Assembly: GCA_037176845.1 (NCBI GenBank)
Contig: JAYKXP010000017.1
Coordinates: 62,001-126,000 of the forward strand
From: Paramarasmius palmivorus
Taxonomy: Eukaryota > Basidiomycota > Agaricomycetes > Agaricales > Marasmiaceae
Length of the DNA stretch: 64,000 bases
Direction of reading: 5' to 3'
A model generated the notes under the pieces. It saw nothing but the letters and a program-made list of their open reading frames with translations. It searched no databases and was not told the DNA's origin. This document shows positions 44,415-56,145 of this stretch, in pieces; position 1 is the stretch's first letter, and each line of letters begins with the position of its first letter. Made by a program: the position numbers and the translations under genes.

Positions 44415-46041
44415 TCACTTGTGATTGCGTGATTTCGATTTGAACGTCTTGGACGCAAGTGAGGCCCAGTGCTCTTTCAACTGAAGACGCTCCATCGAGC
44501 TCTTGAGGATGTTTCTCCTATTCCACATTGGGGAATTGAGGATAACAGAAACAGGACTGCCAGGAAACCCTCTTTTCCCCTTCCTCGCAATCTCGAGTCT
44601 CTCATACTTGTCCAAATCTGGGTAAAACGGACGGCGATGTTAAGCACATAATAAACACAGATGAAGGGTTACTGACATGCTAAGGAACGCTTCGCATCCC
44701 CCAATGCGCAATACACCACGAAAAGAAAGCGCAAGTGCCGTACATGAAACTTCGTAGTTTCGAGACCCTCTTCCTGTATGAGTTCCAACTGCCGAAGACT
44801 GCGGTTGACAAGATAATCATCAGGGAGGTCGTAGTCCATAAGCCATGCAACAAGCTGCATCGGAGACGGGGTAGACTGAATGACTTCTAGACGGCGAGAG
44901 AGAGACAACAACGGGTTCTTGCATGATGGACAGGAGCATCTGAACCCAAAAGGTGCGAGGTCTTGTTGGCGTTCCTCTGGAGGTGATAGAATCTCGGTAT
45001 ACTGGGTGAAGAGTTCCTCGTCTTTCTTAATATCCCTTGCAGCAAAGAGCCGTAAGGAGAAAGAGGCCATGTCCCAAGTTCGAATGGTGTTGGGACGACA
45101 GCTGCATTAGAAATTGAGCATTGGTAAAGAAGGGAAGGCAACAGGGTTGTCACCTGTGGTTCAGTCGGGAGAGATCGTTGAAAACTCCACTATAAATTCC
45201 GGTGTATGGGTGAGCGCCAGGAGGTACTAGAAAGTATTAGCTCGGAGTCCTATACTGGCGAACATAATTGGAGCTTACCTGGATCTTCCAAGCCATCTAT
45301 CCCAAATCCATTCGTTCTGATAATACCCGTGATCGGACCCGACCCGTCTTGCTTGTGGCTATTGTACAACGCAAGAAAATCGCGTTGAAAATCCTGAGGC
45401 ATCCGATCGAACATCATTTGAACTTGCTTCTCCCTTTCGTGTAATAAAGCCTGCCTCTTTTGTTCCTCGGTAAAGCGAGTCGGACACTTTATGGTAACTC
45501 TGGCAGCAACGGGCGATATCATGAAGGCGCGTTCACTGAGGATCAAGTCTCCCATCTTCATATCAACTGCAGCGAACATGCCCAATCCTTCTCCATTTTC
45601 GCATTCTGTGATGCGATGACGCGTTTCTGGGGGACGAGCGATAGGCTGAGGGAAACCAGGTGTCTCGGTGATCTCGCGTTTTGCGTACCCTGAGATCAAG
45701 CACTCTGTCCAGCCATCAGGGTACTTTTCGAGAGTCGTGTCAAGGAAAATCGATGGTTGTGTGGTATAGACCATTTGAAAGTCGTCGTAATCGTTGTATA
45801 ACGCGTCATGATTGACCCAAGACATTTCTGGGACTGAGTATCCTTCGGGACGACCTACAACCTCTGAGTATTTCTGAAACTCTCCTTGACGAGATCTCAC
45901 AAACCTGCTTCCTCGACAACTCCATGGGACAACTTGAAATTCTCAAAATCCTCTGAACCCCAAGCCTTTTCTGCTGCAGCACCTAACAGAAGTAGTTTAG
46001 CGATCGAGAAGGTTCAAGTACAGGGATAAGCACCTACGCAT
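44415..46041 (-). CDS. SET-domain protein, SMYD-like lysine methyltransferase candidate
   Basis: Coding starts in a four-nucleotide first exon (46041-46038, ATGC). A 55-nt intron follows, and exon 2 reads GT GCT GCA GCA to give MRAAAEKAWGSEDFENF. A second 50-nt intron leads into GRPEGYSVPEMSW. The SET domain has HRITECENGEGLGMFAAVDM (N-part, G-x-G), then GIYSGVFNDLSRLNHSCRPN (NHS-type SAM/knot motif) and FSLRLFAARDIKKDEELFTQ with YTEIL (Tyr after the pocket). The post-SET cysteines FGFRCSCPSC are present. A helical C-terminal region follows. No MYND finger is seen between the SET halves, so it is an atypical SMYD-like or fungal SET protein. The substrate is unknown. Confidence 0.82.
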
Positions 46042-46231
46042 TTTTAAACTTGAGGGCAGTCACTGGTAAAGCTGAGCGTGAGACCTGAGAAATGAGTACT
46101 TAATCAAGCCTCAAGGTTTGGTTCCTGCGAAGTTAGTCTATTTGGGCCGGTTTGGGTCTGACCAAAGGTAGTATTTTGATTAAAAAAACACGGTTGTATA
46201 TAATGCGTTAAGTATGGCAAGGACCCTACAT

Positions 46232-47655
46232 TCAAGGCAAACCTATTCTTTCCCTGACTCGACGCATAGTCTCCGTGGTTAAGTTATGAGCGCGAAGAGC
46301 TCCAGTCCTTGCAACGGAATCCAAATGATCCTCATCCTGTCGTAATCGCCTAAATTCTTCCCGAGGACCTTTCAACATCTCCTGAACTGCCTCTGTCACG
46401 TCGCGCTTCAGTGCGCCATGATTTGATGCTTCGTAATCCCTTGCTGTGATATCTACACTCTGTTTCCTACAAGCCGCAAGTATTGTGAGCAGATTTGACG
46501 TCCCTGGACGGTTTTCTGGATCATAAGTGATGCCTGAGATAGAATCAGTGACGGCGCTCCGAATTTTGGATGCAATTTCGGCATCTGTGTCTGTAAGTAG
46601 TATACGAGACGAGACGTCAGGATGAGATTTTGACATCTTTGAAGTGGGGTCTCGAAGCGACAGGATTCGTTTGGATGGTGCTGCGTGGCAAGGGAGATTT
46701 CAGTGTATCGTAGTTGTAGACGGGGCTGACCACTTACTGCTTAGCTGCACGGGGAGTGGAAACAAGGGACCTTGCCCTTCGACTTTGAATGTACGGTTGA
46801 ATTGGTCTGCTAAGTCACGACAGAGTTCAAGGTGTTGTGTCTGGTCTTCACCGACAGGTACATGGGTCGCTCTGAGAACGTGTTTGAACCGTAACACAGC
46901 AGATAAAATAAGCTACAAAACGTACCTGTAAACCAGGATATCTGCCGCTTGAAGGACAGGATATGTGAATAATCCGGCATTCAGTGACGTTTCGTCGACT
47001 TCGTAATTATCGTGCATGCTTTGTGACGCGGCAAGACGCGACTGGAAGAGGGTGTATGAGCTTCGTGACTGCCGAGTGTGTTGTAATGTCGAACCTTCCA
47101 AGTAGTCATTCTACGAAGCTTGCCCATGGGCGTGATGCAGTTAAGGATCCATGCCAATTCAGTATGCGCAGGGTTCTAGGAACTTGGATAAGAACTCCGA
47201 AACAGCAGCTGGACAGACGTACATGATCCTGGTGGAATACAATAGACCTGTTTGGATCAATCCCAATAGCTAAAAGGACAGCTAACATGTCCATCCTTGA
47301 TTCCTTCAACTGCTTCGGATTTTGCGGAAGCGTCAATGCATGCCATCCGACAATGGTGAAGAGTAGTTCGTCCCCCGGATCTGATTCCTCTTGAAGAGTG
47401 ACCCAGTTCGAGAGCGCTCCAAGGTAATTCCCAAGCTGACCATAGACTAGTTAGCGAGACCGTTTCAATCCAAAAAGTTACACACATTACATGAGGTACC
47501 CCAGTTGGCTGAATCCCTGAGAGAATGACTCTTTTTCGATTCCTCCCGGGTTGTGATTCGGCTTTATTCTTCTTGATTGAAGATGTTGAGAAGGTTCGAA
47601 AAGCGTGTTGGCGACATGAGTGAAGAAAAAAAGTTGGCCGGGTAATGGTCGTCAT
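46232..47655 (-). CDS. msw1: Mitochondrial tryptophan-tRNA ligase
   Basis: A class I aminoacyl-tRNA synthetase of bacterial type. The start [20 protein letters not shown] with [10 protein letters not shown] is an Arg/Ser-rich mitochondrial presequence. [20 protein letters not shown] carries the HIGH-like motif (PHLGNY), then [27 protein letters not shown] and [40 protein letters not shown] and [20 protein letters not shown] follow. [20 protein letters not shown] holds the KMSKS loop, and [20 protein letters not shown] the anticodon-binding end. It closes VRERIGLP. About six short introns. Only one TrpRS gene is in the window, so the cytosolic form must lie elsewhere. Confidence 0.94.
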
Positions 47656-48116
47656 TGTGCAAGACACCGGCGCTTAAAAATAAAATTACTTTTGCCGTCC
47701 TCACCCGGTCAGACTCAAAGATACAAGAACCGTCGTATACTTGGCGAATAGCAAGAGTGCAGGCTCAAACTGCTTAGTATTAAGACTATCCCGAACTTTT
47801 TGAGGTATCATCCAACGGGGAGCGTTGGGATTGGCTTCTGCGTTGGTTCCTGCCGGTGTATAAGCCGATTCAACTCGTACGTTGTTGGATAGAGTTCCTC
47901 TCAGTCTGCGCGCGCGTCAGGCATATTGTACATAGTAGGGTGACTTTTATGTAGAAATAGCGATGATAGAAATCCAAGCAGCTAGAAACATGTATATTCT
48001 AAAGAGGCTAGATAGCAGGCCAGAACAAATTGGTGCCATATACATATATATGTATTTGTCCTTCATGAAACCCATATAGACGAAATACCTTGTACACCAA
48101 GTATAATGATAATAAA
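47656..48116. other. Intergenic, no gene recognised
   Basis: About 460 bp between the Trp-tRNA synthetase start and the DUF2470 gene stop. A dyad ATACATATATATGTAT near 48039 is the only notable sequence. Confidence 0.4.
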
Positions 48117-48919
48117 TCACTGAATCTTCATCACAGAGTCAATACGAGCATTCTGAATCCGTTTCCTGAGATCCAACCAGATAGCACCTCCAGAGAAGAG
48201 CGTAGCAATAACGTATTTGGCCTATGAGACGACGTTACAATAAGTCGATACTCGACCGAAGAACCGATACTCACCCCAACTACGAACCCTGTTTTGTGTC
48301 TTCGGCAGAGAATATACGTGTACAAAGCCTCGAAAACGTGTGTGACCCAAATGCCCTTGAACACGTAGTCCGGGATACGGCCGACATAAGGCGCCGCAAG
48401 CTGAGCAGGCAAAAATGCAGGCAATGTCGAATCTCGAGGTGAATAAGCCAAATATGCAAGAACCATCAAGAGAATGACGGGATAAGCAGCTGTCTTTGGT
48501 AGATGGAATTCCTTGATCTGTGGTGCTTTGATCTGCTTTTCGTGAGGAACGAAATACATTCTGGAGTAAAGCATCTACGCACCATTCCAAGCCCTTCCTG
48601 TGCAATTGCTTTCATTTCCAGTAACCGAGGCTTCACATCATCGTATCCGGACAAGGGTGGTTCGATAGGTACACGAACATCTTTCTTTGAACCGTTCTTC
48701 AAAACACAGCTCAATGTCATGCCCTAGATACCTTTAATCAGTGATCCAGGGAAGGAAAGTGTACGATATACACACCTTGCAGTCAATAGCAGACATTTCT
48801 GCACTGGTTATAGGCTCAGTAACCTTTCCAAACCATTTGGCATACGCGACCAGGGTGTCGGGGTGACTCGACATGTACATGCGAAGGAAACCAGATTTTT
48901 CAGCGACTGGGTCGGCCAT
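48117..48919 (-). CDS. DUF2470-domain membrane protein
   Basis: The first exon MADPVAEKSGFLRMYMSSHP with DTLVAYAKWFG and ITSAEMSAIDCKGMTLSCVL is a DUF2470 domain, the small alpha/beta fold also found at the end of haem-oxygenase-like (HugZ-type) proteins. After an intron it continues KNGSKKDVRVPIEPPLSGYD, then a membrane region AYPVILLMVLAYLAYSPRDS and IPDYVFKGIWVTHVFEALYT with YILCRRHKTGF. The third part is AKYVIATLFSGGAIWLDLRK. So it has an N-terminal soluble domain and about three membrane spans. No haem-ligand His is obvious. Function is unknown; the domain assignment is by recognisable pattern. Confidence 0.68.
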
Positions 48920-49270
48920 GATGATGGGAGTAGAGGAACAGGATGAGAAGGACTACTGTAGGGCGTGTATATCCGCTCACTCAGCGGGAAACTGTCATGT
49001 TCTCACTGCATTTGAGTAACCGAGTCGGAGGCTGGAGACCGGAACCGGCAACATACCCACGACACATCCGAACTACATTGACCAGCCACCAATTGCATGA
49101 GAAGATAAAAAAACATTGTTCGAACAACAGATAGCGATTTTATGTACAAGCTGGTGGTACGCAGAATACCCGACGTTGAAAACAACAAAACTCGAGACCG
49201 AGAGAGAAACAAGACGTAAAAATATGTACGTTCGTAAAGGTGTCATTCAAAAGGAACATGGGAGCATCAT
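48920..49270. other. Intergenic, no gene recognised
   Basis: About 350 bp, with short frames only. Holds the DUF2470 gene promoter and the 3' UTR of the decapping-scaffold gene. Confidence 0.4.
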
Positions 49271-52200
49271 TCATGAAACAGGTGTGACTTTTCGACGAAG
49301 AGACTCTTGCACATCTGAGATTGACCTCGCAATATCGAGAGTAGGTGGTCCTCCTGGAACCGGAATCGCAAGGCGCTGCTTCGTCGTGTTTAGTAATACC
49401 TGCACGTTAGGGATCACTCGTGGGATGAAGTCAGTAATGAGCTTGTCCTATACAGAAATCCGTTTTTAGTATGCCAACAGTATGGATGTACGACACGTGC
49501 TTACCTCTGGACGTAGCAACATAACAGCCCGCTGCAACCACCATAACGAAGTCTTCAAAGACTCGTCAGTGGGTGAGAGGTCTCCTACCATAGCAGAGAG
49601 CTGTTGATGACACTAAGGTTAACACTAATCACAGTTTGTTAGGCAAAAGGACTTACTCGATGGACCAGAGTGAGGATGACAGCTTGTGAAACAAGGACCT
49701 GTCCTTGCAACGGCATGATCACCTCTGGATTTGTATGTGCCAGCAAGTCCCGAAGCTTGGTTGCGTCCTGGGTGTGTAACACACCAAGGTAAATTTCGTC
49801 CCATTGCTCCGGCTTAATGGGAGGGGTACGTTCGGCCTGAGGTGCAGGTGGAGGAATAGCGGGATGAGAGGCCTGGGGTGCCACAATGTTATTGGATAAC
49901 CACGGATGCGACAACATTGACTGCTGTGGTTGTACTTGAGGAGGTGGCGGTGGTGGATAGGTTCCATGAGGAACAGAGTAATTGTTCGGTGAGACCTGCG
50001 TAGATGGTGGCGGAAGATTAGCCTGAACATTCGGCTGGCGAAGATGTGATTGGTTGATGTTTGAAGAACCAGAACCAGCCGGCGAACCGTGATGCGGTTG
50101 AGGGGCCTGTTGAATGTGATGAAGAGCACTGCCAGTCTGATTCAAGCTCATGTATTTGACCTGGTCACTCAATGCCTGGACTGTGCGTTGCAATTCCCGG
50201 ATCGTGCTCTGAATACTCCGTCAATAAAATGCCAAATTCGTTTGAAAGAAACATACCTCTTGGTTTCGTAGGGCCTCGCTCTGCCACCCGCTGAGCTCAG
50301 CTTTAAAGCCGTGAATCTCGCTGCGGAGTTCCCTCATGAACTCTTGGTGCAAAGCAGAGGATTGTTGAGAGTAGGCAGCCAAGATATTCTTCGAGACAGC
50401 ATCCTTTATGTGGCGGTCAATCAACGTCGACAGGTTGTTGGAGAGCAGATGGGAGAAGTGCGACGAGACATCTGGTCGCAAGAGAAGCTTCTCAATCTCC
50501 ACAGGCAGCGACTATAAGACGGCGTCAGTAACAGATCGATAACTCTAAAACAAGATACACGCACCCGACCAATGTAATCGACCAGTCCTGAACCGACTTG
50601 GTCATCCAAAGCCGACCTTACTTCGTTCTTGGTGATATTCTCAAGTGAAGGAAGTACCGAGTTTTGCACTTCACTCTTCACTGCCATCTCCACAACTCTT
50701 GTCGTGTTCCTGGTCAGCTCCGTCGAGATCAGCTTGAGGATAGTCTCCTGACGCTGGAAGTCTTCTTGTTGATCATGAGCTCGAGCTTCCTCCATGCGTT
50801 GATCTTTGGATGGTGGCGTCAATGAAAGGGAGAACAAACAAGCCACCAAATCCACTCACTTTGTGTATCCATGGCTTTGCTAAGCAATTTGTTGATGCGA
50901 TTATGAAGGTTGTCTTCGGTCTTTCTTATCTCCCTTGTCAAGACCTGACCAAGTGCAGACTCATTGATCGCATTATCGCCGGCCTTGTTATTCTTGTCCG
51001 GACGTTCTCTATCCTCGCCAAACTTGACCTTGCCACCCTTGCCCTTGCCTTTACCACCTTCAACACGGCCTTCATCACGGGTGGTATCACCCTCAATTTC
51101 CTCCGAAGGTGGTGTCCTGGGTCTCACAGGCTGCAACGCGGCTGTCGACAACATGCTCTGCGGCCCACGATGATTTTTGCCAGTGTTCAAAATAGGTTCA
51201 GGCAGGGACGGCTGAATCGCCTGCGGTGGTGGCATTTGATGAAGAGTCGTATACGGCGGGAACTTTGCCAACGTCGAATTCAGCGCCGAATCAAACCACT
51301 CCTTCCTAATCAAGATCTGGTCCACGCCACTAGAGTGCACCGAAAAGGCAACCAAGGCAAGCTCTCCAGGAGGAACTTTGGCAGCTATGCAAGCGGCGTA
51401 AGCTTCGTCTCCGTTGGGATCTGCATCTTGCGTAAGGATAACAAAATGTATCGTCGGTTTTGGACCTGTGAATTCGACGACTTGTTCGAAGTAACCTCGG
51501 ATGGCTTCTTCGCCGTTGGAAACCGAGGATTCGAGGCTGATCTTGAGACCGATTATACTGTCGCGACGACAGTTGGCTACCCAGAGAGTTTGGATCCTCG
51601 AATCGTAGTTTGCATGACCGAACATGTCTGGATCTTCCTGTGACCCGTTGACAAACTTGATTGTAGAGAGCACACTCTTGGTAGTCATCGACAGAAGCTG
51701 GAAGATGGTACCGTTCTTCCGACCTACGACTATTCCGCCGTCAACAAACGTCAGCGAAGATGGGACATCCTCTCCTCGGACTTTGTGAGTAGAATAAGGT
51801 AGTTGATCTTGAACGTTCCAAATAGTTAATGTAGAGTCCACGGAGATAGAAGCAAGAGTATAGTGGATAGTATCGAAGTCAAACGCAACAAGGGGCTAGG
51901 AAGAGCTATGTGAGTTGTTGTAAAAAGCCAGCGCATTATCGAAGACTTACTGAAGAAAGCGGAAAGATCGACCCAATTTGGTGAAGGTCAGATTGGAACG
52001 CGTTTTGTCCCCGCAAGTTATGAACAAGAGCTAGATCAAGCAAGTAAATCTGGGAATCTGAAGCGACAGCCAGTTGATCGGGATCCCTTGGATTCCACTT
52101 GACCAATGTTAATGGTTCATGATCATTGGACGGTATAACGCAAAGCAACAGCTGGCCACTTTAATGTTCATGAGTACGCGTCATCGGCCTACAGGAATGG

Positions 52201-54191
52201 AGCGATATACTTACGGAACGTCGTCCGTGATGATGTCCGGTAGTTCCCAAACTACGAATCCACCATCCGAGGTCACCCCAGCAAGCCTATTTCCATGAAC
52301 GGCCATATCGGTGACGCTGACATTGGGAGGGAAAACGGTTGGAAGCTGTAGAAGAGTACGATCGCCACTTGAACGCGAGATGACACGAATACGTCCTGTG
52401 AAGCAAGAATTATTAATATCAGTTGTGTAAGACAAGAAGAGCACGCACCCTTGGTCATAGCATATGCAACCCAATGGGTAGCACCGATAGTAGTACCAGG
52501 AAGGAACACTGTATCCTGCCTGACCAGGGCAATAGCAGTAGACTTGACTGTGTCACGAGGTGCCTGAATCTCATCCAATGGCTGAGAGACGTCAAAGACG
52601 ATATTTTGAGCCTGTGGACTGTGATGGACGACAGGTGAGTGCTTATCACTGAACTATGAGTAGAACGACGGCACCTTGGACTATTGACATTCTTGTTATT
52701 GCGACCACCCTTCACCCTCAAACTACCCCTATTACCCGGTCCGGGTGAGCTCTCCTTATCCCTTCGATTGTTGTTGTTGTGCACTGGAGGCTGCTGCACA
52801 CCTTGTGGCGAATCCATACGCGCGCGTGGAGCATGTGTTTTCGGTGGAGAAGACCGAGGCGACGCTGTACGACCCGGAACGCCGACCGGCGCTGGTGCTG
52901 GCTTTGGAGGAAGTGGAGGAGGCGGAACACGGCTTTGTTCTGCGTGGTAATCATTGCTGCCAGTGAAATAGGTGTCGTACGTGGGATGAGACACGGGTTG
53001 GGACTGTTGAGCTGGAGGTGGGAGTTGGGCTCGAGCCAGGCTTTCCAGCAAGTTATCCACGGACTGTCGCTTGGGATCTGAGACAGCGGTCCACGCACTG
53101 GTGCTGGAGTCTTCATTTCCGCTGGAGATGCTAGATGGTTGGGTTGGTACGGGTTTCTTCTTGGTAGGACCCGGGGCAGATAGAGCATCGAACGGGGACA
53201 CAAAGTCGAACATGGATTTACGTGGAGAAGGTGGCTGTTGTTGTTGCTGGGGCGGCATGGACTGGGTTTGGGGCTGAACAGAGGCCTGAGGAAGTTGTGG
53301 TGAATGGTATGCCTGCTGCTGCTGTTGCGGCGGCGGAGCTTCTGGTGCGGGTTCGTGTTGGCTGTAGATCCGATAATCGCTCTCGTGCAAGAAAGGACCG
53401 TACGAAGGCGGGGTTGGAGCTGAACCGGGAATGGAAGAGGCTTTCTGGGAGTCGGAGTAGTTGGACTTTGGTGGATTACTGTAATATCAGAAAAAATAAG
53501 TAAAATGAAAAAGAGAAAGAAGAGAAAAGAAATAGAGATAGAAAATGTTGCAATATATAAACCACGACGATACCATGCTGATACCTCGTGTAAAGAGATG
53601 CCGAACAACCGCCTGGACAGTAGGGTTGAAGAACAAGATTACGACTCACCCAGCCATCAACTGTTCAAGCAAAAACTTTCCCTGGGCTTCGTTATGTGAA
53701 GGTGAAGCACCGGACCTTTGTGAAGAGCCTGGAGGAGTCGGCACTTGCGTCGGCTGCTGGGTTGTCGATGATGAGGATTGGGCAGAAGATGGACCACCAA
53801 GAAGAGATAACAAGGCGCTTTGCCTATCTGAAATTGAAGAAATTGAAGCTGAAGGAGAAGCGACAGGATCGTCAATTATGGACATGATTGGTGGAGTAGT
53901 TGGAGTTGAGAAATCGTCAGCTGTTGAAGATTGAGAAGCTGAAGGAGCATGATGGTGGTCTGAAGGAGAAGCTGAAAGATTCTGGAATAGCGACTCGATC
54001 TGATTCGAAGATATATTATGAGATAGATATTTGGGCGACTGAGGTTGCTGCTGCGAAGACGGCTGCTGCTGCTGTGGCTGAACCTGGGGCTGCTGAGACT
54101 GCTGCTGCTGGATTATCGGCTGCTGGGGCGGAGTCGAACCACGAGAAAAGAGATCGTGAAGCGACGACGACGCGTTTGAACGATTCTCCAT
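49271..54191 (-). CDS. Enhancer of mRNA decapping 4 (EDC4/Ge-1, Pdc1-like) scaffold
   Basis: A large P-body scaffold that joins Dcp2 and other decapping factors. The ATG at 54191 (MENRSNASSSLHDLFSRGST) begins a Gln/Pro/Ser-rich disordered region of about 550 residues with poly-Gln runs. The WD40 part follows: VVHHSPQAQNIVFDVSQPLD, RVISRSSGDRTLLQLPTVFP, DMAVHGNRLAGVTSDGGFVV, LTLVKWNPRDPDQLAVASDS and ISVDSTLTIWNVQDQL. HPRIQTLWVANCRRDSIIGL-type text follows. A charged linker leads to a long coiled coil (RMEEARAHDQQEDFQRQETI, LKLISTELTRNTTRVVEMAV, LSTLIDRHIKDAVSKNIL). The C-terminal helical domain has EIYLGVLHTQDATKLRDLLA and LSAMVGDLSPTDESLKTSLW. This order is the EDC4 plan. Minor introns remain approximate. 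Confidence 0.86.
54039..54117 (-). repeat. CAG/CTG-rich low-complexity tract coding poly-Gln
   Basis: Interrupted CTG units on the plus strand (CTGCTGCTGCTG runs, CAG on the coding strand) encode the QQQQ-rich start of the decapping scaffold. Further CAG-rich stretches lie near 53230-53330. Confidence 0.8.
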
Positions 54192-55148
54192 GGTTTTATG
54201 CGAGATATATGCAGCCAAATCTCTGTGCCAGCGCCAGACTCTGGGGGGAACAAGATGAGATACGAGGTCAGGCAGACGCCAATTTTTACAAGTTCAAACA
54301 CGCCTGGTACACGAGGCCATACCGGCTATTCCCGCCATCACGCACTGCATTGCCGCTGCTTTCTTTCTTCCTCTATCAGGAAATTCCAAAAGATTCTCTC
54401 TCCACAATCTCCTGCTCTTCTCCTTCTTGGGCATATCACCTGCGGTCCCATTTGTCTTTCCAAAGCCTAATTAGACGGGGCATCCTCGTAGGACTGGACC
54501 GCTATCGTGTAGGGAAGACACGGAAGATGTCAAAGATTCATCAACACGAGGAGATTCAGCATCCGTCTTCAATTCTCGCTGGTGCATTGTTACCTAGAGC
54601 AGACATATAGCGTCATCAAAACTGCTATCGGTGGCGTGTCCTAAGCCTCATGTTTAACAATGAGATATACAGCCTGCCAGTGGGAGGCTAACAGGCGTTA
54701 CTGTCACTCGTAGCTCTGCTCGAGGGGGCCTTAGGGTGCTCGGATATTCGCAAAAAAGACCATCTTCGGGCAGCTGCCTGACATCGTTGGTGAATTATGA
54801 TGAATACATTTACTTCTGTCTCATATCTTAGCAATCGTATCTACAGCCCCAGGACCGTTGGTGGACTTTTTGTCGACCTTTTTAAGACTGGGATAATCAT
54901 AAAGTGGTGTAATTTAGGACCTAAAATCACGCAGCCTGAACAAGCTTCACGTCTGCCTCCATCTCCTACTGCCCACCGTCCACTGCAGACGAAATGCTCC
55001 GGGATATTCGGGACGGGATGTGCATTGCGAAATATGTACCGACTGAAGTCTGAGAGTCAGAAATTCGCATGCTCAAACCTTATCTGATTTTTTCAATTAA
55101 CAGCTTTCTGTCTATCATCGTGGGGCAAGTCCAGCGCTGCGGCTGCAT
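54192..55148. other. Intergenic upstream of the decapping scaffold
   Basis: About 950 bp. A plus-strand frame covers 53900-54610 but it largely mirrors the scaffold gene antisense and looks spurious. A 96-codon frame at 54797-55087 has no family features. Presumed promoter and unassigned sequence. Confidence 0.4.
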
Positions 55149-55248
55149 TAGAGTGTATTTGTAGACGTATAGACAACATTTGGACGGATTTTGACAGGGC
55201 CAAATCGCTTGTCCAAACGTTTGTATGGACGGCTCCAAATACACTCTA
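55149..55248. mobile_element. Palindromic MITE candidate, TA-flanked, about 96 bp
   Basis: The two ends are inverted repeats. TAGAGTGTATTTG at 55149 is matched perfectly by CAAATACACTCTA ending at 55248. The next 28 bases of each arm also pair with a few mismatches (for example ACAACATTTGGAC against GTCCAAACGTTTG). Excluding the outermost TA on each side, the element is 55151-55246. The TA dinucleotides at both ends fit the TA target-site duplication of Tc1/mariner-type elements. It has no coding capacity. The arms are long relative to the size, so it could also fold as one hairpin RNA. Confidence 0.6.
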
Positions 55249-55382
55249 TTGATAGAAGCCTATACACTGACAGCTGCAGTTAATATTATTGAGCTGGAAG
55301 AATAAAACGTTGAGATTTGATATGTCGTTTTAGTTTCATGCAATCGGGATATTGTGCAAGACGGACAAATTGAAGGCATTTA

Positions 55383-55853
55383 TCTATACTATACGAAATT
55401 TAGAATGGAAGACAAACGGCTTAGACAAAGAACAGCCGAGAAAATTCTAGAACTCGGAAAGTTATCTTTTGTCCGTTACAAGATCAGCAAGTTATCAGCA
55501 AGCCGCTTGAAGCTTCGAGAACCTTCAACGTGTAACGGGTATTGAAGCAACCGAAGACTACGGTCTCGGGATGGACATCAATGGGTATAGTACTAAGCGA
55601 GCTAGCAATGAAAGGACTGATAAACAACAGGGTGTTCTTTTGATTGGTACATGCAAATTCCGAGTCTTTGCTTTAAGATTGCTCTATGATCACTCAGTAG
55701 TACATACTTACGGTTATCGCAGGTTAGTTTGATTACACAATGGCATGCAAAGTGCATACAGGTGAGTATTAGCAGCTTTAACAACCGTGTAATATTGACT
55801 TCAAGTTCCCGGATTTGTATAGCTACCGTGCGGAGCACGGGTTAGCGTTCTAG
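55383..55853 (+). mobile_element. Non-autonomous Helitron-like element, 471 bp
   Basis: The left end is TCTATACTATACG directly after an A, matching the Helitron 5' consensus TC-T-M-TAYTA. The right end has a 6-bp GC-rich hairpin (CCGTGC GGA GCACGG, 55826-55840), then nine bases, then CTAG at 55850-55853 followed by T. This matches the hairpin plus CTRR 3' terminus inserting between A and T. No Rep/helicase sequence is present, so it would move in trans. A second similar terminus lies 292 bp further on. No target-site duplication is expected for this class. Confidence 0.6.
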
Positions 55854-56121
55854 TTAAACAGTACGGGATCCCGCCCGTCTATTTGGTAGTACAAGTTCGA
55901 CCAGTCATCTTTCCTTGCTAGATTCCTCCCCTGAGCACGGCATATTCTCTAGATTCCACTCTTCTCTCCGAAACGTTTCCCATGCTTCTGTGTCAGAGTT
56001 AGAGAACTGTTCACCAAAGTAACTAATCAGCCTTGGGTCGCATCACCGTCTGACAGAGTCTATCAGATGAATAAATACTTTCACTGTTTTCCTTAGCTGC
56101 TACGAGAGTCGCAAGGTATTA

Positions 56122-56145
56122 GCGGGCTGCGCCCGCGCCTTCTAG
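56122..56145 (+). mobile_element. Second Helitron-like 3' terminus (hairpin plus CTAG)
   Basis: GCGGGC TGC GCCCGC forms a perfect 6-bp stem with a 3-base loop (56122-56136), followed by five bases and CTAG at 56142-56145, then T. It resembles the terminus at 55826-55853 in stem size, loop size, spacing class and CTAGTT end. The element could therefore be 55383-56145 with an internal terminator, or there may be two adjacent elements. No second TCTMTAYTA start was seen in between. Confidence 0.55.

Noticed and set aside
50810..51643. 277-codon plus-strand frame
   Set aside because: It is exactly antisense to the conserved WD40/linker coding part of the EDC4-like gene and has no family features.
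52718..53608. 296-codon minus-strand frame overlapping the scaffold gene
   Set aside because: Shifted frame of the same low-complexity Gln/Pro region; the alternative frame continues into the WD40 part and fits EDC4.
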